A stretch of 64,000 nt of DNA, from contig NC_047084.1 in assembly GCF_902459505.1 (NCBI RefSeq), positions 460,852,140 through 460,916,139 on the forward strand, in the 5' to 3' direction. Below the pieces are notes generated by a model. It had not been told where the DNA came from, ran no database searches, and was given only the letters and a program-made list of their open reading frames with translations. A program made the translations under genes and the position numbers. Each line of letters starts with the position of its first letter. The stretch's first letter is position 1. This document shows positions 29,355 through 39,296 of the stretch, one piece after another. This stretch comes from Geotrypetes seraphini. Taxonomy: Eukaryota > Chordata > Amphibia > Gymnophiona > Dermophiidae.

Positions 29355-32300
29355 CTATTTTAGCTGCCTGTGTCCCCAGGAGGTTGTCGTAAAGTTCTTA
29401 CGACGAGTACCGTTGAGTGGTGGGTAGGTGAAAAGGTTCTGTGTTCTCCTTCTTCTTGGTGGGAGGTAGTGGTGAAAACGGTTATTTAGGTAACTGGGTG
29501 CCGTGCTGTGGGTTACTTTGAAAATGAGACAGTAGAGTTTGAATTGTGTTCTTGCTTTTATTGGTAGCCAGTGGGATTCAAGGTATGCATTGGTAATGTG
29601 GTCGTGTTTGCTGAGTGAGTATATGAGTCTGAGGGCTGTGTTCTGGATGGTCTGTAGTTTTTTTATTGTGTTGGTCGGGCAAGGTAAGTAGAGGCTGTTG
29701 CAATAGTCTACAATACTTAGCACAAGGGATTGGACAATGATCCTGAATTGCTCTTTGTTAAAGAATTTTCTGATTTTTCTTAGATTTCGCATTGTGAAGA
29801 ATGCTTTTTGGGTGATTTTTTTGGATTTGTGTTTGCATTGTGCAGCGTCTGTCTAAATGTATACCTAGGATTTTGAGGGCGCTCTGTATAGGGTACTTGG
29901 TTAAGTTTACTTCCAGTTCTGTTAGGGATGGTTTTTTGTCCTTCTCTAGTAGTAAGAATTTAGTTTTGTCAGAGTTCAGCTTCAACTTGTGATCTGTCAT
30001 CCATTTTTCCACTGTTTCCAATGTAGTTTTCAGGCGTCCTGAGGAGATTGGGTTGTTTATGTCGAATGGGAGGAGGATGGTTATGTCGTCCGCATAGCTG
30101 AAAGAAGTAATATTTAGGGCATCCAGGGTAGTGCCTAGGGAAGCTATGAATAGGTTGAAAAGTGTGGGAGAGAGGGGAGAACCTTGTGGTACTCCGCATG
30201 GATTGGACCATGGTTCAGATAGAATGTCTTTTGATTTGACTCTGTATGTTCTAGTTTTAAGGAAGCCCTGGAACCAGTTATGAACTTTACCTGAGATTCC
30301 TATTGCGTCTAGTATTTGGAGAAGTATGGAGTGGTCCACCAGATCGAATGCAGCTGAGAGATCAAATTGGATGATTAGCAGTCTGTTTCCTTGGCTGAGG
30401 TGACTTCGAGCTATGTCTAGTAGAGATACCAGAAGAGTTTCTGTACTGTGGTTGGTTCTGAATCCGGATTGGGATGGATGTAGGATGTTGTGGGCTTCTA
30501 GGTACATGGACAGTTGTTGTGCGACTAGTCCTTCTATTATTTTGATGTATGTTGGGATAGAAGCGATTGGTCTGTAATTTGATGGGTTATTTGTTGGACC
30601 TTTGGGGTCCTTCAGTATAGGCGTAATTATAATTTCTCCGAGGTCTGGTGGGAACTGGCCTTCCCTGAGTGTGGTTTGCAGCCATAATGTGTAGCTAGCT
30701 TTGAAGTTGGTGGAAGCAGTTGCAAGTAGGTATGGTGGGCAGTTATTCAGATCACATGATGATTTGCAATATTTTTTGTATAACCTGTCCAGTTCAGTCC
30801 ACTGGGTTGTAGTGAAGTCGGTCCAGATCCTGTCTGCTGGTATTGCTTCATCTGTTGTGGGTTTTATTAGAATCTTGTCTATGTTGTTTTGTGGGTTAAT
30901 GAATGTTGTTCTAATTGAGATGATTTTATTTTTGAAGTGGTCTGCTAATTGAGAGGCTGTAGGTGTTAGGTTTTCCTGGGTGGCTAGACATGGTTTGGTG
31001 TCGGTAAGGTTTCTTACTAGGTTGAACAGTTTTTTTGTGTCTGGTTTGTCGGTACCTATGAGGTTGGAGTAATAGTCTTTGCGTTTTTCCTTCAGTTTGA
31101 TTTTGTATTGCTTGATTTGGATTTTCCATTCTGTTTTAGTAATATCTTGTTTCTGTTTTATCCATGCCCTTTCTAGTTGTCTACATTTCCTTTTTAGTTG
31201 TAGGAGTTCGGTGTCAAACCATTTATCTGATTGTCTATGTATTTTGTTTTTTGCTTTTAGTGGTGCTAGTTTGTTCAATGTCGATTCGCTGAGAGACCGC
31301 CAGGTGTTTATGAATTCACTAGGGTTGCTGGAATCTATTGCTGGATCCACTGCGCTCCAGAATGTGTTGGGTTCGATTTTCTGCCTGGTCATAAAGCTTG
31401 TTTTGGGAGGAGTGGGTTTATTTTTGTTATGCTCCCAGTTGATGGTGAAGTTGTATTTATAGTGGTCCGACCATAGGGTGGGTTGCCAGGCGCCGTTGGT
31501 GATTTGTATGTTTTGTGAGTTGAGGTTTGGGGATGAGTATACTGCTATATCGAGTTGATGACCTTTTTCGTGTGTTGGTTCCGGGTTGAGGATCTGGTAC
31601 GATAGGGTACTGAGGTATGATATAATATCTACTACTTGTTTGGAGGTGTGGTCTTCTAGATGGAGGTTTAAATCACCAAGGATCAGATTATTTGTAGAGG
31701 AAAGAGAGTTCTGGAGGATGAGCTCTTCTAGATCATGTTTAGTGATGTTCCATTTTCCTGGGGTGATGTAGCATAGAAGGCAATTTAGATTTCCTGTAAG
31801 GGTGGTGTCAGAGAGTTGGCAGACTAGAAGGTCTAAATGGGGGGTGGAGTGCTTGGCTAGGACTTTGATGTTGAAGTTGTTTTTTACTATGATTGCTAGC
31901 CCTCCTCCTTTTCTGTTGGCTCGGCATACTAGTTCAATTTTGTATCCTTTGGGACAGATTTCAATAATGTGAGGGTCTGTGTCGGATGTGAGCCAGGTTT
32001 CAGTGAGGAAGAGGCATCGTAGATCATCTTTGTTTAGCCAGTCTTTGATTAGTTCTGTTTTTGGACCTACCGATCGTATATTTAAGTATGAACATGCTAT
32101 TGGTGTGATTTTTGTGAGTGGGAAGGGGGTAGGAGCTATATTTGATAGTATTTTTTGTGATGTCTGAGGTCTTTGTGAGCTTGTCTTGGCTTTTGTTGTA
32201 TGTCTTTTTCCCCAGATTGTGGGTATGCTTGATTGGTTGGATGGCGAACAGAGGATCAAGGTTCTAGGGGTTTGGAGTTTCCTGGTTTGTAGAACGGATT

Positions 32301-32418
32301 TGTGTGGTACTGTAATGATTGGGATTGGCTGTGTGTGGTATCCAGCTATTTTCCATTTGTCTATGAAGAGGGATAGCAGTAGTATGGCAAGGATGAGTTT
32401 GGGTGTGCTTGTATCCAT
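29355..32418 (-). pseudogene. L2 ORF2: endonuclease and reverse transcriptase, one frame change
   Basis: From the ATG at 32,416-32,418, 886 codons are open. The N-terminus has a hydrophobic run (LILAILLLSLFI, residues 8-19). Endonuclease: N113 in YLNIRS, E140 in TETWL, GDLN at 248-251, and S317-D318-H319. RT: NYRPIAS (614-620), FDLSAAFD (685-692) with the first catalytic Asp, GVPQGSPLSP (742-751), YADD (775-778). All catalytic residues are intact. Near 29,816-29,822 a run of seven A (minus strand) shifts the frame; the C-terminal part continues in the next frame (FFTMRNLRKIRKFFN, VQSLVLSIVDYCNSLYLP) to about 29,355. A single homopolymer slip in about 1,020 codons makes this a young copy. The protein would nick DNA and prime reverse transcription of L2 RNA. 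No separate ORF1 is visible. Confidence 0.85.
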
Positions 32419-32599
32419 TGTGTGAGTGGTTGAGAGAAGTTGTTGTGAGATTTGCTGGTACTTTGGAGGGACTCGGTATGTAGGCTGGTCGAGTTCCTGT
32501 TTGTAGTTGAGTCACCTAGTAATTGTTTGTTTGGTTTTGGTAGTGGTGTTCTAGTGTGATTTCCGGGTGGTGTTAGGTGGCTATTCTCTCGGCGGTGCG

Positions 32600-33293
32600 C
32601 CGTTGGCGCTGGATCAAGTTAAAAATGGTGTCCTCCTGCGGGATCGGGGGGGCGGAGCAGGGCTCCCACGCCGGCCCGGTCGAGCTGGTGTGTAGGGGCG
32701 CTGGGCGCCGGGTCTTGTTTTTTAAATGGTGTCCTCCTGCGGGATCGGGGGGGCGGAGCAGGGCTCCCACGCCGGCCCGGTCAAGCTGGTGTGTAGGGGC
32801 GCTATGCGCCGGGTCTTGTTTTTTAAATGGTGTCCTCCTGCGGGATCGGGGGGGGCGGAGCAGGGCTCCCACGCCGGCCCGGTCGAGCTGGTGTGTAGGG
32901 GCGCTGAGCGCCGGGTCTTGTTTTTTAAATGGTGTCCTCCTGCGGGATCGGGGGGGCGGAGCAGGGCTCCCACGCCGGCCCGGTCGAGCTGGTGTGTAGG
33001 GGCACTGGGCGCCAGGTCTTGTTTTTTAAATGGTGTCCTCCTGCGGGATCGGGGGGGCGAAGCAGGGCTCCTACGCCGGCCCGGTCGAGCTGGTGTGTAG
33101 GGGCGCCGGGTCTTGTTTTTTAAATGGTGTCCTCCTGCGGGATCGGGGGGGCGGAGCAGGGCTCCCACGCCGGCCCGGTCGAGCTGGTGTGTAGGGGCGC
33201 TGGGCGCTGGGTCTTGTTTTTTAAATGGTGTCCTCCTGCGGGATCGGGGGGGCGGAGCAGGGCTCCCACGCCGGCCCGGTCGAGCTGGTGTAT
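32600..33293 (-). repeat. GC-rich tandem array, about 7 units of 95-104 bp, at the 5' end of L2
   Basis: On the plus strand each unit has AAATGGTGTCCTCCTGCGGG (at about 32,623, 32,726, 32,827, 32,930, 33,029, 33,124, 33,225), then GATCGGGGGGGCGGAGCAGG, a Gly/Cys-coding-like GC stretch and GCCGGGTCTTGTTTTTTAAA. Units are nearly identical; one is about 8 bp shorter. The array lies upstream of the L2 ATG and ends exactly at the insertion boundary, as promoter monomers do in rodent L1. High CpG content. Long frames on both strands here are not genes. Confidence 0.85.
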
Positions 33294-33805
33294 TTTCGGA
33301 ACGCTCAACTACCATTTCTGGATATACCCAGATGTTGCAAGACAAACACAAGAGCAAAGAAAACTTTTTCTAGCAATGAGAACTGAGACTGTGACACTGA
33401 CTGAGTGTATCCTTTTTGCTTGCCTATCCATGTAAATGTTTAGTTAAATACCTTGCAGTTAAATGTTTTTTATTTACCTGAACACTTGCGTGCATTTCTT
33501 GATTTGAAAAAGTTGTCTACTGGTAGTGTTAATTAATGTAATATAGGGAGCCTGCTGCTAAGCCTATTCCATATTACTTATTACATTATTATTGTTGTTT
33601 CTCTTCACATTTTCCAGGAACTCTCCTATTATGGATTGTGGTCTAAGAAGGCTTTAATAATTCTTTAGGTTTTTTTCTCTTGGGATTTACTTTGTATTGT
33701 AATGCAGCTGTTTTTCTTAAGCAAGGTTATCTTGTATTAATCTTGAAAATTCAATAAAGATAAAGTTATAAAAAAAAAAAATCCAAAAAACTATTGTCAG
33801 AAGAT

Positions 33806-34320
33806 TATCTTCCTTAAACCCCTACCACAAAAAAAACCCACTCCCCAGGAAGATGGAGAACTTTCCCTAATCTGTTAGCCAAAATATTTAAGTAGATTTT
33901 ACAATCTTAATTGATCAAAGAAACTGAGCATTTTGGCACATCTCTTTCTGGTTGTCCTTGTTATGTCTTCTTCCCTACCTGTTGCCAGAAATGACTGATA
34001 TAATTGGAGATGAAGTGGGACTAATGTCTCTTGAAAATGTTTGTAAAATTCCACAGTATAACCATCCTCCCCAGGGGTCTTTTGCATCTTAAGTTCCTTC
34101 ACTGCCGTTTGAATCTCAGTTGTGGAGATAAGCAGGCTGTACATATGCTTGAGGAGCCTATCAAGACCTGTGTAACTCTTACAGAAAGTCCTCAAAATCC
34201 TGGCCTATGCTTCCTCTAACCAGAGCTTGAGATCAATCGCTCATACATTTTGAATGGTCATTACATGGTCACTCACAAAAATACTGACCCAACCTGATTT
34301 TCAAACAAAATTAAACCATA
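33806..34320 (-). mobile_element. Old L1-type ORF2 fragment, part 3
   Basis: Minus-strand frame (34,195-33,899) with EIQTAVKELKMQKTPGEDGY and TVEFYKHF, the start of the L1 RT domain (KSPGPDGYTVEFYK in intact relatives). Other frames continue it on both sides. It is the same old L1 as 26,640-26,795 and 27,692-27,860. Confidence 0.75.
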
Positions 34321-34329
34321 CAAAAATTA

Positions 34330-35340
34330 ATTAGATGGATCACGTGATGCAGTAAGCAAGGGCAGATGCACCCTGCCTGAGCTCCCAGACCCCAAGTCCT
34401 ACACTTGCTTTTCTACCGCAGTTTGGACTGCTATACGGAGCACAAACGTTTTCTTTGCTGCCGGGCCGGTGCATGGACAGATATTTAATTTCAGCGACAC
34501 TCCCTATGGCCACGAAAACAATTAAAAAAGACCGTGAGCGTCTGAAGCCGGCCGATGATAAAATGGTGCCGGGTTCCAGTTCGGAGGTGAGCTAGCTGTC
34601 CCCGGAGGTGCTTCGGGATATCACACAGGCGGTCGCGACGGCGATGTAGCCCAGTATGGCTTTCAGCACAGTTACAGCAGCTGGATGATACCATTAAAGA
34701 CACAGCCAGGCGCACTACTGAACTTGAAACATGTGTTTTCTGTATAGAGGACATGCAGGGGGGACCACGTTTCAGATATTCAGGCCTTACGGGATCTTAC
34801 TCGTGCGCAAGTGGAAAAACTGAAAGACCTTGAAAATAGATCCCGTAGGTCAAATCTACAGTTCCTGGGGATCCCGGAGACAGCGACTGGTCCCTCTATT
34901 GTGCAGACACTTGAGAATTGGCTGCAGGAGCAGTTTCCTTTACATGCGGAGTTGGGCCCTATTCACTTGGAACGGGCGCACCACCTGGGCAGAGAGCTGA
35001 ACTGTGGAAACGCACCCGCAGATGATCATAGTCAAGCTGCTAAATTACAACCACAAGGTCAAGATATTACGTAAATATAAACAGCTTCGAGACGGATTAA
35101 AGTTTGGAAATTCTGAGGTCCGCATTTTCCAGGACTACTCTGTGGCTCTACTGGAGAAATGGAAAAAATTTTACCCGCTCTGCTCTACATTGGCAGAGAT
35201 AAAGCTGCATTTTCTGTTTCTCTATCCGACTCTCCTGCGCCTTCATCATCAGAGCCAATGGCATACTTTTGAATCCTTCGAAGACGCAGCACTGCACATT
35301 AATACTCATTTGCTTCACTCACAGGAACCCATTTGATAGT
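34330..35340 (+). pseudogene. L1 ORF1-type protein of a second L1 family
   Basis: 5' leader GGATCACGTGATGCAGTAAG then ORF1. Recognisable parts: coiled coil in shifted frames (34,500-34,800), DLENRSRRSNLQFLGIPE (34,828-34,880, start of the RRM), NWLQEQFPL, LERAHHLGRE and, in another frame, the C-terminal QMIIVKLLNYNHKVKILR to EVRIFQDYS (35,013-35,140). It stops near the last ORF1 codons (35,334) without ORF2. The 46,175-46,915 element is a minus-strand relative with the same leader. Several frame changes. Confidence 0.75.
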
Positions 35341-35433
35341 GGTTGGGACCAGTAAGGCCATTGTCATTGTCCTGGCAGCAGCTACTGGTGTGTGGAAGAA
35401 ACAAGCAGCAGCATTGTGCCTGAATAAAAATAC

Positions 35434-37385
35434 AGGTGGAGGGGCATAATTGAAAGGGACGTCTAAGTCCGTTTATGTCCATCACGCAAGTCGTCCAAAG
35501 TTAAAAAGAGCCTAAGACACATTTTCGAAAGATATGTCCAACTTTTTTTTACTTTCGAAAATCGTCTAATTATACGTCCTGCCAATCTGATCGTCCAAGC
35601 CACTAAATCGTCTATCTTTATACCACATTTCCGTCCAACCTTCCGTCCAAGTTCAAAAAGCCTAGAACAAGCCCTATTGGACGTAGGAGGGATCTGCAAA
35701 GTGATGGACTGCACACCCAGACATGCCACCTAAACAGTGGGGTACCTTATAGGGTACTGCTGTGAACTTCACAAAAAGGGTGCCATGTCTTCTCCTCATA
35801 CAGCTCCCTTATAGGTGACGGTGAGCCCCCCCAAACCACCTCCAGAATCCCCTAGACCCACTTATCTACCATCCCAATAGCCCTTATGGCTGCAGGAGCT
35901 ACTTATATGCCAGTAAAAAGAGTTTTGGGGGTGTATAGGGCAGTGCACATGTTTTAGTATCAATGCAGTGATTACAGGGGCTTATAGGCATGGGTCCTCC
36001 TCTCTGTGAGTCCCTAACCCACCCCCAAGACGGCTTAAGCTGCCTCTGGGCTGGACGACTAGGCTTTCCTATGCTAGGCACCCAGGTGATGATGGTCTGG
36101 AGGCTGAAATTTAAAGTTGTGAATAAAGTTTTTATGGGGATGGGGGGGTTGGTGATCACTGGGGTAGTGTGTGGGGGTCTGTATTATGTGTGTTCAGTGC
36201 TTATCTGGTGAGTTTAGGTGGGTTTTTGTGACTTTACATGGTCTAAGTCACAACATCTAAGTTCCGTCTAGGCTCTGTTGTTAAGCTTTCGGTTATACAG
36301 TGGTACCTCGGTTTACGAGTGCACCGGTTTGCGAGTGTTTTGCAAGACAAGCATAACATTTGCAAACTTGGTGCCTCATAAACCGAGCTTGCCTCGCTGT
36401 ACGAGCGCCCCCCCCCCCCCCCCCGCGAACCAGCATCCCCTCCAGCAATCCGGCATCCCCCCGCTCGCATTGCCCCCCTCCTCCACCGTGATCCTACTTT
36501 CCCCCCCCGAGCACGTCAATGACACTAACTTTACCCCGTCTTGGCACCAGTGCCGGTGCCCGAAGATCCTCCCTCTTCTGACGCAGCCTGGGCTGGGTGG
36601 TGCGTCGGAGATCCTCCCTCTTCTGGTCTGGGCTGGGCTGGACTGGCTTTGAGCATTTGCGCTCTCGGATAGAGTGAGACCAGAAGGCTTTGAGCATGCG
36701 CAAATGCTCAAAGCCAGTCCAGCCCAGCTCAGACCAGAAGAGGGAGGATCTCCAACGCACCGCCCAGCCCAGGCCGCGCCAGAAAAGGGAAGATCTTCGG
36801 GCACCGGCACTGGTGCCAAGTCAGGTAAAGGAAGTGTCATTGACGTGCTCGGGGGGAGGAAGTAGGATCGTGGTGGAGGGGGGGCAACGCGATTGGGGGG
36901 GGAGGACGCCGGTTCGCAGGGGGGAGGAAGCCGTATCGCGGGGAGGGGTTTGGAACAGTGTCGGATTCCTCAAGGGGGGGGGAGAATGGAGCAATGCCGG
37001 TAGCCTCGGGGGGGGAGGAGGTGGAACCAATCAAAGCAGTTTCCCTTACTTCCTATGGGGAAACTTGCTTTGATATACGAGTAATTTGGTTTACGAGCAT
37101 GCTTCTGGAACGAATTATGCTCGTAAACCAAGGTTCCACTGTACATGCTGTACGACTAAGTCTATGCCGGTCCAAGTCCCGCCCAACTCCCGCCCTCAAC
37201 ACGCCTCCCGAAACGCCCCGTTTAGCTTTGGATGTTGAGCGGCACTATGAAGGCCGAGGTCGTTTAGAAATACGTCCAAAACCATTTTTTATTATCGGCA
37301 CTTGGACGTTTTTGAGAAATGTTTGTCCAAGTGCCGACTTAGGCTGGTTTTTGGACGTTTTTCTCTTTCGATTATGAGCCCCATA
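35434..37385. mobile_element. Nonautonomous PIF/Harbinger element with a nested palindrome
   Basis: Left TGGAGGGGCATAATTGAAAG and right TCGATTATGAGCCCC have the same inverted ends as the 10-kb Harbinger at 15,039-25,010, and both ends carry the same subterminal GTCC/ACGTCC motifs (35,459-35,655; 37,260-37,365). The interior holds no transposase. A Tc1/mariner-type palindrome sits at 36,298-37,141. Likely mobilised in trans by the autonomous relative. Confidence 0.8.
36298..37141. mobile_element. Tc1/mariner-type palindromic element, TA TSD
   Basis: Starts CAGTGGTACCTCGGTTTACG and ends CGTAAACCAAGGTTCCACTG, flanked by TA on both sides (36,296-36,297; 37,142-37,143). Almost the whole 844 bp is an inverted repeat centred near 36,668: CTCCCTCTTCTGGTCTGGGC and its complement, GGCACCAGTGCCGGTGCCCG and its complement, and so on. 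Runs of C and G (36,409-36,424; 36,895-36,903) occur within the arms. No ORF of its own. Confidence 0.85.
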
Positions 37386-37659
37386 ACTTTTTCCTGCTTA
37401 TTTTCAACAGTTCTTGGTGTTAGTACACTGTAGCGTTTGCTTTTTGATTTTGATGCTGACTGATTCTGTGAATGAAACACTATATGGACATTGTGATAGA
37501 ACTGCAGTAAACACTGCTGTGGAGTTTTTTGAGCCCATGAAGCATTAACTGAGGATTTTTTCTCCACATATTTATTTATATGCTGTGTTTAGTTTAGTGC
37601 AAAATACTGCGTTTCTCTCTCACCCTACATTATACTACATTGTGGTCAGTGGAGTGATC
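37386..37659. other. No feature recognised
   Basis: Short AT-rich stretch between the Harbinger derivative and the CR1 fragment. A minus-strand frame at 37,292-37,567 has no recognisable domain. Confidence 0.4.
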
Positions 37660-38310
37660 ATTACTGTGTCAAGTATAATTTCTACTTTTTCTTTGGTAAT
37701 TGAAATCACCCATTATTATAGTGTTGCCCATTTCTCCAGCTTTCCTAATCTCTGAAAACATTTCTTCATCTGTCTGCTCATTTTGTCCCAGGGGATGGTA
37801 GTATAACCCAACCTTTATATTCCTTCCCTTCACACATGGAATTTCTATCCATAAGAATTCCACACTGCTATCTATGTCATGCAGAATGTTTATTTAATTT
37901 GATTCAATTCCCTCTTTAACATGTAGCGCAACCCCCCCCCTCTCCAATTTGATCTACTCTATTCTTGCGATATAATTTGTACCCAGGTAACACAGTATCC
38001 AATTGATTGTCCTCCTTCCACCAGGTCTCCGAGATGCCTATTATATCTATCTCATCATTCAGTGCTATATACTCTAACTCTCCTATTTTATTTTTTAGGC
38101 TTCTAGTATTTGCATACAGACACTTCAAATTGTGTTTTTTCCTTGCAACTACAGGCTGCTGAGAAGACAGGGAAAATTTGAATCTTTTACTCTGCCTTAC
38201 TCTTAAACCCTCCTGGCTTTTTTTCACCATTTTTGGAAGCTCTCTACCAGGACTCCCTAAATATCCTGTTTCAATAGTATCCTCCAAGGATACCTTACAC
38301 TGAACCATCC
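37660..38310 (-). pseudogene. CR1 ORF2 endonuclease, 5' part
   Basis: Minus strand. KCLYANTRSLKNKIGELEYI (near 38,125-38,065) and DIIGISETWWKEDNQ contain the endonuclease Asn and Glu motifs; LYRKNRVDQIGEGGG follows. In another frame near 37,770-37,700, NTIIMGDFNY is the GDFN motif. At least one frame change lies between the blocks. The Trp-rich SETWW form is typical of CR1. Continues upstream with ORF1 (38,500-38,885), so this is the 5' half of a CR1. Confidence 0.8.
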
Positions 38311-38499
38311 GCTCCCGGGCGACTGTCGGCTTTCCCCCACATCTCAGTTTAAAAGCTGCTCTATCTCCTTTTTAAACGTTAGTGCCAGCAGCCTGGTTCC
38401 ATCCCGGTTAAGGTGGAGTCTGTCTTTTCGGAATAAGCTCCCCCTTTCCCAGAAGGTTGCCTAGTTCCTAACAAACCTAAATCCCTCATCCCTGCACCA

Positions 38500-38885
38500 T
38501 CGTCTCAACTACGCATTGAGGCTTTGGAGCTCTACCTGCCTCTTGGTTCCTGCGCGTGGAACTGGGAGCATTTCTGAAAATGCAACCCTGGAGGATCTGG
38601 ATTTCAGCTTTCTACCTAGGAGCCTAAATTTGGCTTCTAGAACTTCCCTCCCACATTTTCCTATGTCATTGGTACCTACATGTACCAGGACAGCTGTCTC
38701 CTCCCTAGCACTATCTAAAATCCTATCTATGTGACGCGTAAGGTCTGCCACCTTCGCACCAGACAGGCAAGTGACCAGGCGATCCACACGCCCACCAGCC
38801 ACCCAGCTAGCTACCTGCCTAATAATCGAATCACCAACTACAACCGCTGTCCTAACTTTTCCTTCCTGAAGAAGAGGGGAAAAAA
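38500..38885 (-). pseudogene. CR1 ORF1 esterase (SGNH hydrolase) domain
   Basis: Minus strand. VVVGDSIIRQVASWVAGGRV (near 38,850-38,795) is SGNH block I with the catalytic Ser in GDS; VLVHVGTNDIGKCGRE (near 38,690-38,640) is block III with GTND; SRVAFSEMLPVPR follows. CR1 and some L2/Jockey-group elements carry such an esterase in ORF1; its role in retrotransposition is not settled. The frame is open over 38,802-38,512. It lies just upstream of ORF2 in the correct order, about 190 bp away. Confidence 0.8.
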
Positions 38886-39296
38886 TGGGCAGACACTGGA
38901 AAGAGAATTAGAAGGCAAGACAAAAAGCAAAAAAGAGAAACTGGGACCACGATGATAGAAAACCAAAACATCCAGACAACAAGGTAGAAAAAAGTGTTTT
39001 ATTTTTAATTTATTAAGTGGAATGTTAGTGTACATCACAAATATATGTGTATCTATTCAGTGACGTAGCCACATAGCAAATTTTTTTTTTTTTTTTGGGG
39101 GGGGGGTAAGGCTGGAGCCCAAATTGGGTAGATGGCCACCAAACTTTCTTCCCACCTGATTGCAAAATATAAATACTTGAGCTGGTGGGGATCTCCAAGC
39201 CCTGCCAAATGAAGACTTCGTTCTGTGGTCCAGCAACCAGAAATCTCCAAGCTTTGCAGCTAGTGGCCATATCCTCAAGCTGCCACTGCTCTAATA
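38886..39296. mobile_element. Fragments of hAT-type nonautonomous elements
   Basis: The purine-rich end with AACAAGGTAGAAAAAAGTGT (about 38,979-39,000) matches the 3' part of the hAT family at 3,277 and 56,458. A T-run and G-run follow at 39,079-39,106. The remaining 190 bp are unrecognised. Confidence 0.5.

Larger units (their letters stand above)
28894..33295 (-). mobile_element. Near full-length L2-clade LINE with 5' monomer array
   Basis: Inserted in the L1 ORF1 on the opposite strand. On the minus strand: a GC-rich tandem array (33,293-32,600), a leader, an 886-codon EN-RT frame (32,418-29,758), a C-terminal region in another frame (to 29,355), a 3' UTR, and a TAATG repeat tail at 28,898-28,920. 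The tail and 3' UTR phrase CCGCCTAGAACCGCAAGGC match the L2 3' end at 61,690-62,002. L1 ORF1 sequence directly abuts both sides, so these are the true ends of the insertion. A short TATT may be the target duplication. Confidence 0.85.
27861..33788 (+). mobile_element. L1 element lacking ORF2 (HAL1-like), with 17-bp TSD and an L2 inserted
   Basis: Starts with an L1-like 5' end (GGGTTCCAAGATGGCGGCAG) and ends with AATAAAGATAAAGTTATA plus an A-tract. The duplication aactattgtcagaagat is perfect on both sides (27,844-27,860; 33,789-33,805). It contains ORF1 (27,951-28,893, resuming at about 33,296-33,410) and then goes within about 100 bp into a 3' UTR, so ORF2 is absent. The L2 at 28,894-33,295 sits inside ORF1. 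Structure resembles mammalian HAL1, which carry ORF1 only and depend on L1 proteins; the parallel is inferred. Confidence 0.8.

Noticed and set aside
32577-33435. Gly/Cys/Pro-rich open frames over the GC-rich array
   Set aside because: Frames of the L2 5' monomers, in both strands, ending in or starting from flanking L1. Only the last part (from 33,296) is meaningful, as L1 ORF1.
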